64,000 nucleotides of DNA from Pinus tabuliformis (Eukaryota; Streptophyta; Pinopsida; Pinales; Pinaceae), in NCBI GenBank assembly GCA_031772625.1, contig CM062810.1, forward strand, positions 455,085,731-455,149,730, written 5' to 3'. The position numbers and the translations under genes are program-made. The notes under the pieces were generated by a model. That model did no database searches. It was not told the DNA's origin and saw only the letters and a list, made by a program, of their open reading frames with translations. Below are positions 32,326 through 44,900 of this stretch, in pieces (the first letter of the stretch is position 1; every line of letters begins with the position of its first letter).

Positions 32326-34300
32326 CATGAAGTTGTAAATCCTTTGATGTCGGGTGAAATGATTTATCATGAGGATCCGAGGTATTCGACCTAGAAGGTG
32401 ATTTGTATAAAATACAATACAATACATCATCAAAATATAATTTTCCATGATCTAGCTGAGGGGGGCATTCCCATGATCAACTTTATAAATTCATTTTCCT
32501 GTACATAGAATAGATAATCGTCTATAGTTGCACACTGGTGATTCTTTATATGTAGAGTCATCATCCCTTAACTTCGATGATCATCTGTGCATCTTCTGTG
32601 TACATTTGATGTCCTTATATTCCTGAATATATCCCAACCCAGATGGATGAAACTAGATCTGGGGTCTTCAAACTTGTTCAATCTTCAACCGATGTACAAG
32701 TCGATCCATGTGAAAAGTTGTCCTGAAGTCGAACATGGATAGACATCACCTCATTACCAACCAATAATGTAAGCTGTTAACAGATGTAAGAGGAATCGTC
32801 GATAATGCTAATGACCCTCAAGGTACTACAGTACAATTCACGTGGTGTGAATATATGATCCGATGTCAAACACAACGCAAAATCTTTCCGTCGAAGGCCA
32901 TTGATGTAAACCTGTCACCGGAAATGAGAAACTTGCCATTGAGGCATGCAAGATTCAAAGTACTGAAAGGGTTGTTCCTAGGTCAACTTCTTGGATAATG
33001 AGTTGATGTCGACAAGAAGTGACCTGTCATAGGAAGGCCTTAATGTATCCCACATCAACGACATGAAACGAAGCAAATGATTTTTTGGAGGTGGAAAATG
33101 ATCTGACGATACAAGGTTCAGGAATGGTGGCCATGAAAAATGGAGGGTGAAGGTATTGCAGTAGATGAGACATTAACTAGATGGTGAATTCTCTGAATGA
33201 ATTCTCTTGAAGATATCGGCGACAATGAGATGGATTGGTAGCGTTAACACCAAAAGATCGATGGTATGGAGGACCAATGGTGATATGACCATTGAACGGA
33301 ATAACCCAACTCAACTCAATCATGGTGATGGAGTGAAAGTGTCATGTTCAAGAGTGACCTGCTACCAATAAAATTCTTTAAGTTTTCTTCCCTTTTTCCC
33401 CAGTCATTGCTAACCGGTACCTCTTTATTTTTGTCAAGCTTGAGGAGGACAACATATGCTTGTTCTATAATTTTCCCTTTGGGGAAACCTGTCGGTATGT
33501 TTTAGTGAGCCTAGTGATAGTGAAACTCGTTCTTGTCTAGGTGGCCAAGTTTTTCGCTATTGTTTTAACGAGTTTAATGACAAGGATAACTTGGTCCTTT
33601 TTATGTTTAGAGAGTTTGAAAAGGGACAAAAAGGAAACTCCAGTAGTTATTTTTCGTAGCATAATCCCTTAAGTCCGAGAAAGGATAAAATAATATGAAA
33701 GGGATGATTTTTCTATAACTTTAGTGAGCCAAAAAGACAAGCGCTTGAACTTTTTCATGAGATAATCCCTCAGGTCCAAAAAAGATTAAAATATATAGGA
33801 GGGATGGCACGTCTAATCACTTTAGCGAGCTAGAGAGGCCAATAGCTTGACAATCTTTTCATATTTAACAAGTCTGAAAAAGGTTTAAATTAGACTCGTT
33901 TTATGAGGAACGAGTGGTGTTTAGGGTAGCTAGTGGTTCCAAGTAAGCTTGGAACTTCTCAAAACATGGTGATGTGAAGAGGGTGGCTAACAAGACCACT
34001 CATCACAGCTGTTCCTCAAAAAGGTAAACTATCAAGTGGAAGCGTATGATTGGCCAAAAGAATGGAGGTGATGGAAGGAACATAACCAAGGCTCAAAAGG
34101 ATGATATTATGGCAATCACAAAGATTATTTACCGAAGGTGGGTTCACTTTTTAATGACCTTGAACTCTAGGGGAACATATGCTTAGTGGTAGTTTTATTT
34201 TTTAACGAGCTTGAACCATGCAATAACATTGCTCATTTTGTGGTCAAAATGTCTAATTCGTTGTTTAGCACATCATATTCTTTCGTCGGTCATTCAACCT
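32326..34300 (-). other. 3' non-coding module of element B
   Basis: It is homologous to the modules of A and D but more diverged. The hairpins persist, for example ATCCCTT/AAGGGAT near 33662-33700, GAGT/ACTC near 33610-33640, and an ATCCCTC stem near 33764. The near-palindrome GTACTACAGTAC is near 32823. The tandem array of A and D is represented by only one or two units near 34150-34240. No coding frame is supported. Confidence 0.65.
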
Positions 34301-34334
34301 ACTCAATCACTCCATCAAACTGATTAGAAATACA

Positions 34335-34341
34335 TATATAT
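34335..34341 (+). promoter_or_regulatory. Possible TATA box of the antisense gene in element B
   Basis: TATATAT inside the palindrome ACATATATATGT, about 100 bp upstream of the first predicted exon. This is weak evidence because the region is AT-rich. Confidence 0.35.
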
Positions 34342-34439
34342 GTACGAAAAATGAGTTAAAACTAACATTTTTCTTGAAGTACGTGAATAGTAATCATAAA
34401 AGTAGTTTTACCTTTCATTTTCATCATTCTATTTCAAAT

Positions 34440-36104
34440 TTGGGATTTGGAGCTCTAGAGTGGTTTTCCCCCTCAAATTACACCAGTCGTTTTCAGGAGA
34501 TCTAGTGGACTATTCTCTGCGCCGTCAGGACCAGGTAAGAGCTAACCCTGAGCTCTTCATTTTCATTCCATCCTTCTCTCATTCTGAGCATGTTTTTCAC
34601 ATTTTTGGGCCCTTTGGGTTTGAAGATCTTGTTTCCCAATCATTGCACCTTGCCAGTATCGAAAGGTGTGATTCATACTAAGCTGCCAACTAGCCAGTCA
34701 GTATGCATCCCACCTTGCTCAAAGGCAGGGTGTGATGGGTGTAGAAGGGCATCTTTATACAATGATTTTTCACCAAATTTTTGCTTGTTTTTGCTCAAAA
34801 TTGGATCCTAATTCATCTTGTCTGTGTTTCAGATATTTGTTGGATCACGATGGTTGTCATGTGGCATGAACATGAACATGAAGCAGATAACATGATTTCC
34901 TTACATGAGTAGGGTACAGTTACTGCATTGCAAAACTGTGGCTTGCTCAAATTCTTCTGCATATCTAGCACGAGGCAACAAATTAGTTTTTGCAGTATTT
35001 TCTCGATGCTTCGGATCCAATCAACCAGGTATTCCAGCTCAGAGTCAAATTTATTCCATTGATAGTCGAGGACATTTATTTTTTCACGGGGTTATCAAGG
35101 CATGGTGCCCCTCTTTCACTATTAGGATCCGCGTGTGGAGGTGAATCTGTGAGAGATTATATTCGTCAGTTTTGTAGAGATGGATCTCAGCCCAGCAGAG
35201 ATGGCAAGATCAATATCCAGGATGTCACTGATCATCCCTTGAGGACCATTTTATTTACCTTTGCTAGATTGACTGGTAGCGCAGCTCTTCATTTGGTAAA
35301 CATATCTTACATGGAGTATGCCCTAGAATGCCTGGAACCAATTGTGATCAACTGGTGTGAGGCGGTACTTCCTGTCATAAAAGAACAGCTCTCCAAGGTA
35401 AATAATGAAATATCCAAGAATTTTGGCTATGGTTCCATATTGACTGCTTTTTCCTTGGAGAGGATTCCACTGATGCAGCCTCAAAACATTTCACTCAGAT
35501 TGCCAGCACCGAGGGACCCACGGATGCAGAGATAGGTTGATCTCATGGCCAGACATGCTGGTCAGTCACATATTTCCTTCTCCAATGCCTTTTTTGAGTG
35601 GTTTGACCATCAGGAGATGGTCTTTGCGGAGTATCCATACGTCGGGATGGATTTCTGAGGTGACTCAGATTTAGCATTACCAGCTGACGAGCAGTGGAGT
35701 GCTCTAGGTAAAATGATTTGACCATATCTTTGTTTATCAGTTTTATAATTTTTTTGTGTTTTTAAATTCTATTAAGACTAATAAAGCTCATGTGTGTGCG
35801 AATATATTGGGCCAGTGTTACTAGCGCACGCCCACGGGCGGCAGCTGATGCTCCAATAGGAAAGGCTATAGGGAGGGCCATCGTTTGTGATCTGGACATA
35901 ACTGAGACCTTGGCAATGATGCAAGATTAGACTGAGGGCCTCACTCTTGGTATTTAGGATGTCAGGACTAATGAGTTACCTCTGAGGTAACAACGCCACA
36001 CTAATAGTGTGACGAGTCGATGGACCATACTCTTACGCATGATTACACAGGCAGTGACATGTTATCACCAACATCATTAGTCTAAGATGCTTTTCTGCAT
36101 TCAT
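34440..36104 (+). pseudogene. Decayed antisense accessory gene with plant mobile domain-like protein
   Basis: A plus-strand gene lies antisense to element B, between integrase and the 3' module. Predicted exon 1 ends at 34534 (CCAG then GTAAGAG). Exon 2 begins at 34833 after TTTCAG and ends at 35708 (TCTAG then GTAAAATG). Exon 3 begins near 35818 after GGGCCAG. Exon 2 (mainly 34990-35535) encodes FQLRVKFIPLIVEDIYFFTGL, RDYIRQFC and LKFFCISS upstream in another frame. This pattern (hydrophobic strands, then T/V-x-ED-x3-x-TGL) resembles the plant mobile domain (aminotransferase-like) family. Exon 3 holds a helical segment with three stops at former Gln-like codons. The frameshift near 34985 and the stops make it a pseudogene. 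The family call is a judgement from pattern only. Confidence 0.55.
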
Positions 36105-36772
36105 TTTTGAGTTTCTGGGTCATATGACCGATTTCGTCTTGGACAAAAAACACTTTGTAAAACTATAAATAGTTATATATTTTTTATTTTTGGAGTTTTT
36201 ATTTTGGTTAAGTTATGCAATCCTAATGCAAATGTTAATTTGAAATGCTTTCTTTACAAATGTTGCAAATGTCTATCCAACACATAGTTTTCTAATGAAT
36301 CAGTTAATGTGTTTAAGTTTCTGGAAATGTGTTGATATTGAATGGAATCAAACTATCTTTCCAAAGTCCTGACTCTTAGGAACATATGATAAATAGCTGG
36401 GTTCCGAATAGAATAAATGCCAGTAAGTTATAGGATGACGAGTTGCGAGTCTAGCCTAACAATGAGTTGGTGTATGCCATGTGAAATGGTATCAGAGAGA
36501 AGTTCAATCAACGCACTATGCTCAGTGATGTTGTTCATTGATCGACCAATACATATCCCCCTGAAACTCACTAACTTCCGCTTGAAGAAAAAATGGTCCA
36601 GGCCATAGAAGATAGGTTCCGCATACTACTACGACTAGCTTCATCGACATACCCAACAAATGGTTCCAAAATGTTTTCCATCTACAACAAAAGCGAAGCA
36701 TATTACCTAACCAAAATGAAAAATCTAAAGGAAAACAAAAATGTAACAAAACAAAGATATTACTACACTTAA
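36105..36772. other. Spacer between antisense gene and integrase stop of element B
   Basis: It holds AATAAA near 36411 on the plus strand, a possible poly(A) signal for the antisense gene. On the minus strand near 36680-36590 a short open stretch (GYVDEASRSSMRNLSSMAW) follows the polyprotein. Its role is unknown. Confidence 0.4.
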
Positions 36773-37930
36773 TCAAGTATAGTAACGTTTAAGATACAAC
36801 CCGTTTCGAGGTTGCGACAGTGAAATCCCATCATAATCGAATAGCTCGTAGGCTCCTTTTATCAATACTCATTTGACAATGTAGGGGCCCATCCATAATG
36901 GTTCGAATTTACCTGCTCCCAATTTATCAGAGTCCTGATCATAAAGCAAGACCAGGTCACCTTCTGAGAAGACACGAGGCTTGACATTTTTGTCAGATTA
37001 TGCGCGACACATTTCTTATGAGCTTCATTAGCCAGCGTGGCGTCACGATGGGTTTCATCCAAGTGGATTAGTTCCAAGAAAGGAGCCTCTTCCTCCGAAG
37101 TTTCGGGAAGCAGATCAATGGCAAGCTTGAGGGACGAAATTTCGCACTGAATTGGTAAGACAAATTCTAGACCATACACCAACTGAAAGGCGTAAATCTA
37201 GTTGCATTTCTCACCGAAGTCCTATATGCCCACAGATCTTAGTAGAGGATTAAATTCCAGTTCTGTTTGTGGACTCCAATCATTCTCTTCAGGATGCACT
37301 TAAGGACATTGTTGATTAGCTCATCCTATCCGTTAGCTTGCGGATAATATGGAGTAGAAATATCGTGGGATAGTCCTAATTTGGTAGTCAATTCAACCAT
37401 CATGTGATTGTGAAAATGCGATCCATGATCTATGACTATAGTCTGTGGAAAACCAAATCTAGAGACTACATGATTAAAGAAGAAAAGAGCAGCTGTTTCA
37501 TCGTTGTTGTTTAATGTAGGCATCGCCTTTGGCCCATTTTGTAAAATAGTCGACAATGACTATAATATACCCATGCCCCCTGACTGAGGCGGGGCTACAT
37601 GTCATGAAATCTATGCCCCATTTAGCGAATGGCCCAACAACAACTACTAGATGCAGTGGTGTTGGTGGTAATTTGGTTTTGTGATCAAAACTCTGACAAG
37701 CATGGCAACTTCAGACTAAAATTATGCAATCTTTGAATATAGTGGGCCAAAAGTAACCAGCTCATAAGATCTTTTGTGCAGTAGCGTAACAAGATATATG
37801 CCCCCCACACGCACCTGAATGACAGTCATTCAGGAATTTTTTGGCCTCCTCATGCGTGACGCACCTTCACAAAACTGTATCGACACCACGATGGTAAATT
37901 GCATCACCAATGATCATGTAGTCTTTGGGT
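36773..37930 (-). pseudogene. Integrase of element B
   Basis: Motifs on the minus strand: the zinc region with HSGACGGHIS and CHACQSFDHKTK near 37800-37690, WGIDFMTCSPAS near 37620 (first Asp), VIVDYFTKWAKAMPT near 37560, TIVIDHGSHFHNHMM near 37435 (second Asp), and PYYPQANGQDELINNVLK near 37345 (Glu region). The C-terminal part at 37182-36862 has VYGLEFVLPIQCEI and LDETHRDATLANEAHKK. The frame then shifts and the polyprotein ends at TGA (36773-36775) after QPRNGLYLKRYY. No chromodomain is present, consistent with a Tat/Athila-type element. Confidence 0.85.
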
Positions 37931-39696
37931 TGGCATTGAATACACCGCTATTCAGAGGAAGAGGTATTAGGCCTAAAAGTTTGGGATTGGAGATAAACCA
38001 GTATATCTTTGTACCACGGATCGCTTGACGATATCAGAAACAAAGTCCCATCCACGATTGATGCTTTAGATGCAAAATCATTGGACAACAATGGGAGGTC
38101 ACAAAGTAACTCCATGAAGATGAGAGACTTCTTTGATTTGGATTTGGTGAATTCTAGATAAAACTCTTGAAAAATGGCTATCCATTTGGAATATTTGTTG
38201 CCTAGTAAGTGACGCGACAGAATGTAGGTCATAGGGTTGCAATCTGACACAATGGTAGTTTTTCGAAAGAGAATATAGTGTTGAAATATATGTACTGCTT
38301 GAACAATTGCTAAAACCAGATCTTTGACATAGGAATACTTGCTTTCTGTATCATTTAGGTTGTAGCTTAAATAATATATAAAATGTTCTATTCCATTTTC
38401 TTCTTGCACTAAAACCATGGAAATGGTTGTATCTCTAGTGGCGGGATACAGGTTAAAGTCCTTTTGATAGTCAGGAGTGTACATTAATGATGCTTTTACC
38501 GGGGAACCTTTTAAAGCATCAAATGAAGCTTGAACAACCTAATCCCAGTGGAAGGGTACTCCTTTTTTCAAAAGACGTGTATAACCTTTAGTGAGTTCGG
38601 CATAATGTGGAATGAACCTCCTCATAAAGTTAGCTTTCCCTTGGAGTTTCTGAATCTTAAGAAAATTTGAAGGTGGAGGGATGTCAAGGATTTCCTGAAC
38701 CTTAAATGGGTAGAGCCAAATTTCGTCCTTCAAAGTTATGAACCAAAGTAATTGACCAGAACCAACACAAAAAGCACACTTGTGTGGATTGAGTTGTATC
38801 TTGTAATGTCGGCAACATAGAAATATGGCTCTCAAGTGTTGCGAATGATCAGTCCGCTTTCGCGAATGATCCGGTAGGTCATCGAGATACGGTCGAATGA
38901 TGTGCTTGATGTTATGGAAGGCATAGTTCATTGCCCTCTGAAAAGTTTCCCATGCATTCTTCAAACCGAAAGGTAGTTTATAGTATGTGAATGTGCGCCA
39001 CGGACATATAGATGCAGCCTTCGACTAGTCCTGTGGGTGGATATTGATTTGATTGTATCCGGAAAATCCATCCATGAATGAAAAGATTTCTCACTCGGTA
39101 CATTCATTAATTATCTTGTCAATGAAGGGTGTAGGGTAGTTGTCTTTTGGACACGCTTGATTTACATCCCTATAATCAACGTACACTCTAATTGTTCCTT
39201 GCTTTTTCAATACAGGAACAATGTTCGATACCCAATCAGTTAGAGGAACATGGTAAATAAAACTATCATGCAGAAGTTTTTCAACTTCTACCTTAATGGC
39301 AACAAATTTCTTTGGGTGAACAGGTTGAAGCTATTGTTGTACAAATTTGACATCTGGATACTTCTTGATTTCAGATTCAATGATTCTCGAGTAAGTGCTT
39401 GGAATTTCTTCATATGACCATGCAAAGACATCTTTGAATTCACAAAAGAGAGTGCAGTATATTTCCAGTTCTGAAGGAGAATGAGATTTGCCAACATGAA
39501 TATTCTCTACAAAATTAGGTTTGTTCGAGATATTAATCGCGATAGTTTCTTCAATATTGGATAGATTTCGCTCGGAATCCAATGTATTTACATTATTTGA
39601 TAAAAAATAAAAAATTGAAGGATGATTAAGGTCGCTTGAATAATCTTCGTTGCTATCTTGAAGGTGGGAACGAGGGTGGTAATTTTCCCATGGCAT
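37931..39696 (-). pseudogene. Reverse transcriptase and RNase H of element B
   Basis: The N-terminal spacer (39696-39400) leads to FCEFKDVFAWSYEEIPS. RT motifs follow: VPVLKKQGTIRVYVDYRDVNQACPKDNYP (39230-39140), SFMDGFSGYNQINIHP, LPFGLKNAWETFQRAMNYAF and the intact catalytic YLDD (IRPYLDDLPDHS) near 38890. The thumb and connection end at 38539. RNase H (38484-37948) shows YPATRDTTISMVLVQEENG, KYSYVKDLVLAIVQA and TTIVSDCNPMTYILS. Stops near 39330, 39095, 39025 and 38540 break the chain. Confidence 0.85.
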
Positions 39697-39873
39697 CTCT
39701 CATATCATCATCGACTAAATGATTCCTGCGTATGTAGTATGTATATGAGACCAAGGATCAGAAGAGGTACCATACTCTAGAGACCTATCTATCCAAACAC
39801 TAACTGAGTGTTGATTTGGGTTCGCCACCCAGGCCCATAAAATTGATTGCTACAAAGATTCTATGGGGCTTGG
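39697..39873 (-). other. Element B spacer before LARD
   Basis: Inter-domain sequence upstream of the RT, ending at the LARD target site. The matching continuation is at 48525 onward. Confidence 0.6.
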
Positions 39874-39878
39874 GGGTA

Positions 39879-41703
39879 TGTTGAGTCTTGAAAATGTCAT
39901 TTATTTGCATTATACTTTCACTATTATGTCCATTATATCACCTCCATTTCACTACTATGTCACCACATTCATCCCACTTTCATTATCATTGGGCCACCTT
40001 TATGTTTTTCCAATATTTATTATTTCTAAGCCTTTTTAAGTGAATTTGTGGTTAAACATTAGAAAATAATGTGCATATGCTTATACCTAACAAATGGGTT
40101 GAGGTTGTTGACATGTGTAGGTTGAAAGGAGACTTCTAGAAGACCCTTATGTGGCACTCTAAGGCCAAATTCGAATTTGGTTGGAAAGAATCATGGGATC
40201 ATGAGGATATGTGTCACATCTCCTAATTGTATTGTAACTCTAAAAAGACATGTGTCTTATCAGTTCCTATTTTAATTAGGACTCTAGAGGTAGAGGGAGA
40301 GATTCATGGACTCTCATTAATGAGATGGTTGTCATCTTTTTGTATAAATAGGAGATCTCTCTCCTTCATTTGTTAGTCTTTTAGTCTTCCCTTTTAGTCT
40401 TTTCTTAGTCCTTTTAGCTTGTTAGTCCCATGGCTTTTGAAAGATTTTGTACTTTGTACTTTTGAAGAAATTGAATAAAGCTTTGTTGTTCTCAACATGG
40501 AAGGAGATGCGAAGTAGATGTCATGGAGCATATTAGGATGTAAGTAGAGTAGATTTCATTTTGTAAATATTGCTTTGTAGAATGTAAGGTAGATTAGATT
40601 TTTCATTCATGCAATTTTAATTCATGCAAGTGTGTTTAATTTTTCTTTGATTTCATGACTAATGGCATATGTGATCATCTTGTCTATGTTGCTGACCTTT
40701 ATTTTTCTAGTTTGATTTTCATTAGTATCATTTCTTTAACTTGCACTTTACTTTCTGCTCTTAGATATCAAGTTGTTCATCTATTGATGGTTCCTTTTCC
40801 ATAATCAAATAACTTTATTGGAGCCAAAATATCACTTAGTACAACTTGGTTTAGTTTGCTTTAAGACTCACATTACTGACTTGTTCATAACTTTTATCAC
40901 ATGATAAATCTAGCTGAAAGGCAAAAAGGTTAAGAAAAGGTTAAAGTAGTGTGATTTGTCTCCTTTATGTAGTGTCACTTAGATTTCACATTTCATTTTC
41001 ATTTTAAATAAGCAGCATAGATACTGGGCCGATGTCATTAGTTCTTTATTTGATGTCTTTATTTTCCTTTAAGCACTTGATTTCATAGGTGGTAGGGGGC
41101 CCCTGCCTTGTATAGTTGTCACTTTAATTTCTTGTATTTCTTTTTCTGATTTTCATGTATATTAATGTACAGTTTGAATTACTACATTTTATTTTCTTTT
41201 TAACATGTATATTATTGTACATAAATTGCTTTCAAGTTGATTGTAGATTAGTGATGCACATAGCCTTTTAATGAAATAATGACATGATAGAATCATCTTG
41301 TCCTTTTGCTGAAGCAGCAAGGATACTGGGTCTCATAGTCATTCTCTCATTATTTGATTATTGCATTTTATTTTGATTGAACTAGTTGTATATTTACACT
41401 TTTGTTTAAATACTAACTCCATCAATAACATGTTTTAAGTTCTTTTGAAGTACTAAGTTTTGGAAGTTACCATTAAGGACATAGGCCTTGTCTTGAAATC
41501 TTTATCCATACTTGTCCTTTAAAAGTATTCTTAAGACCTTAGAAAACCAACAAGAACAAAACCCCAAAAACAACAGAAACTATAAAGCAACGAAGTAAGA
41601 GAAAGGTTAACTAAGCACATATAGTGCACCACACTTCATCAGTTTACGATACCCGGATTGATAATTTTTGTAGAGCAATTTAAGACGTTAAATTGACTAG
41701 ACA
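39879..41703 (+). repeat. 5' LTR of LARD
   Basis: TATAAATAG at 40342-40350 and AATAAA at 40474-40479 suggest that transcription starts near 40375 and R ends near 40500. That leaves an unusually long U5 of about 1.2 kb. Confidence 0.93.
40342..40350 (+). promoter_or_regulatory. TATA box of the LARD 5' LTR
   Basis: TATAAATAG, conserved in the 3' LTR at 47159-47167, about 465 bp inside the LTR. Confidence 0.65.
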
Positions 41704-41706
41704 TTT

Positions 41707-41724
41707 TGGCGCCGTTGCCGGGGA
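41707..41724 (+). other. Primer-binding site of LARD, tRNA-Asp
   Basis: TGGCGCCGTTGCCGGGGA begins three bases after the LTR. It is the perfect complement of the 3' end of plant tRNA-Asp as I recall it, and is typical of Athila-type elements. Confidence 0.93.
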
Positions 41725-41774
41725 AGTGTAATTAGGAAACCTTATTTCTTACATCTGAAAAAAAAAAAAAGGTT

Positions 41775-41927
41775 AATAATTCTTGAGTATGCTCTCCTCT
41801 TGCACTTTGTGTGATCTAGAGGATCAGAAAAAGGATTGTTAAGTAAAAAAAGAAAAATAATAATTCTTGAGTATGCTCTCCTCTTGCATTTTGTGTGATC
41901 TGGAGGATCAGAAAAAGAATTGTTAAG
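41775..41927 (+). repeat. Direct duplication downstream of the LARD primer site
   Basis: The 69-bp copies at 41775-41843 and 41859-41927 are offset by 84 bp, with about four differences. They lie where a packaging signal would be expected. Confidence 0.85.
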
Positions 41928-44900
41928 AAAAAGTACGAGACAAAATAAACTTCATCACTTCAATTGATTCAATAAAAAAAAAAAAATGAAAAAAGAATAA
42001 AAAAATGAAACTCAACTGCTTTGATAGGTTCAAATTGTCCAAAATTGTCTGGTTATGGTTTGTAGTGGTCTTCAAAACACTGTATCCTGTTTTAATAAGG
42101 TTTTGCAACTTAGCTGCGGAAACTGCCCTGATTCCGCAGCTAGCTGTGAATTCCGCAGTTGTTTCAAGGTTTACCAGGTTACAGGCATCCAATGAAAAAA
42201 CCAACCACATGGGCATCTCCAGAATTGTCCCGACATGGATCCTATCCTAGTCACCCAGCTCAGATCGACGAAAAACCAGCCTAAGACCTGAGTCAAAGTT
42301 ATGTTTTAGCATGTTTTTCTTGAAGTATTTGCTGCCTGAAATTGAAAATCATTAATCCTTTTTATAAAATTTTACAATTTCAGAGAAGAAAAACAATCTA
42401 TGGCTATCTCCATTCCTAGTTTTCACTGTGGCTTCAATAAAAAAATCTGCCTCCCTGATCAAGCTTTGGCCTGAAATAAACCTGCAACATAAAAAAATGC
42501 ACTGTATATGTGAAAAAAAAAAAAAAAAAACCAAGGGATTGAATGTTAAACGATTAGGTAATAATGAGGAGGTGAATAAAAATTTGTAGAAACCATAATA
42601 ACTCCATCAAGGGGCCTCGGCATTTCTTTCTAAACACTGAAATTTATTTCAGGTGGATTGAGCTCCTTGTTTAAGGACCGAATCGTGCATTTTTGGAGGT
42701 TGATTCCTCTAGGAGGCATTCATCATTTACAGGCAGATTTCTGAAGTTGATTTCACCCTTGGATAGCTACATTATCAGTCAGAAACAGAGAGTTTCTTAC
42801 ATCCCTGCGCTTGTCCTTCAGCCATGGCCAGTTTTCTAGCTCGGAGTAGCTTTGATGTTCCTGAAACCACAACCATCTGAACCTCTTCATGAAAATAGAA
42901 TTTCAATAATGGAACAAGCTCATCAAAATTCATATGCTTCTGGACCCAAGAGATCTTATACTTTCAATACTACTTTTGGGTAGGGGTCTTTTACTTAAGC
43001 TACTTTTTCATTGGCTTCGTTCGGGATTCCCAGCTTGCGGGCAACAAGAATAGCGTCAACCCCCATCCTAAGCTTGAGCAAGTATTTCAATAACGCACTA
43101 GAGGATAAGATCTCAGAGAGCCTTAAAAGCATTACAATATAGATCGGTTGCCCCCTTTGTAATCCCAAAGATTTTGAACGTGAAAACGTAGAAACTTTTG
43201 GTTGTTCTGCCAATACCGATACAGAGAGAAGTACAACAGCTATCATACCCTACTCACTCCACCAATCACAAACTAATGATCTGACTTACAGACCTAACAC
43301 ACAGCTAACTACCCCAGCTATCAGTCTTTCTCCGCTCCTATCCTCCCACAGGCAAACAGTTAACTCAGAAAAATGCGTAAACAACAAAAAAAACGTCAAA
43401 CTTCACACCTTCGATTCTCCCAAACAGAGATGAATTTAGAAAAACTAAAACATGGGTTTTTTTTCCAGGTAGGTTAGTTAGATAACCCAGAAACCGTTTG
43501 AGAAAATTCATGGCGGTCTGGGAGAAATCCTCGGTTCTTTGGAGCCCATTTTTGACTGCCGCGCGTGAAAAAAACAGAACTTTCAATTAAATGAGCGGAC
43601 AGTGATTTAATTCGGCTCTGCACTGGCACCTACTCTACCTCTCCCACGTCTTCCACCCTTTGCCACCCGTTTGCAAATCATTAATACCTATTTTGAACAC
43701 GGCACTGTCTAACTCCATTACATACGGCTCTTTACTCCATAAAACTCCGCCAAGCAAGAGGTGTTTAAAACTTATACGGCTCCTCTCCACCACGATCTCC
43801 GCAGCCAAAAACTGAAACATGTATGAAATCCGTCCGACTCCAATGGATTTGGCCGTTATCTCATTCCCTTATCACTCGGTTCTCACACGCATTTGAACTC
43901 ATTCTCATGCTTGTCTTCCACTTCTTCACACTTTCACCATTTCCGCTTTCGTTTTGCTGTAAACTTCACGTCTCTGTTTTAAACCCCGCAGCTCTGTTTC
44001 AAACTCCACAGTTCCATTTTCTACCTGTAATTCCATTTCCTCACAGATTGGATATGGAGGAAAAGAAACTGTAGGGGATCATGAGCAGCAAATTGATGAG
44101 CTTAACAAGGGTGAATCTGACGCTTATCCAGTGAGTTATAGTAATCAATAATTGTATTTAACTTGATGTACTGTAATTTTTATGTTTTCGGTTCTGTTGA
44201 TGTGTTTATTTACATTTCAAAAAAACAAGTCCATATCTGGCTGAAATGAACAAATAATCCGGCTACTAATAATGTCAGAACCATAGAAAAAATGGCAGAT
44301 TTATGACAGTTCTTTTCTATGCCAGATTTATGACAGTCATAGATGTAAGCAGTGTTGTTATTACCTCGTATTACAGTGCGGCTATTCCACTAACAGCCTG
44401 AACCGTGAATTGCACTAGTTAAGTTAGTTGTCTTGAAGGGGCACATTTTTTTCTCTTCCACGCACACAGCCACTCCATTTCACAGTACTTTCTACACTCT
44501 GCACTTTCCACAGCCAATACAGCGTTTCCGCAGCCAATACAGCGTTTCCGCAGTTGTTTTGTTAAACTCTAGGTTGTAGGTGTCCTCAAGCAAAACAAGT
44601 CACATGGGTAGCTGGGGGAATGTTGGTACATGGATGGTGTCCTATTCATTCGACCAAATTTGATGAAAAGGACCCCAGTCAAAGGGAAGTCAAAATGTGT
44701 GTTATCCCAAAGTCGCCACACTAAGTCGCTGCATGTCAAGAAAAAATAATAATTTTGAATGAATGGAATGAACAAGTTATTTGCTCACTTTTCTGAAGAT
44801 ATTGATTAATTTTGGATTGATGATGAAAGATGAATGGCTAACTTTTTATTCAATATTTTTAGCTACAGAGTTGTTCCCCAATTCCGCAGCCAGAAAAACC

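Noticed and set aside
36490-36500. GGTATCAGAG, resembling an initiator tRNA-Met primer site
   Set aside because: There is no adjacent LTR edge, and it lies in the spacer of element B whose real primer site is at 53948-53965.
43365-43820. Minus-strand frames beginning MKVLFF and MFQFLA as possible host exons
   Set aside because: No recognisable protein, no supporting splice pattern, and inside a transposon; kept only as a low-interest capture hypothesis.
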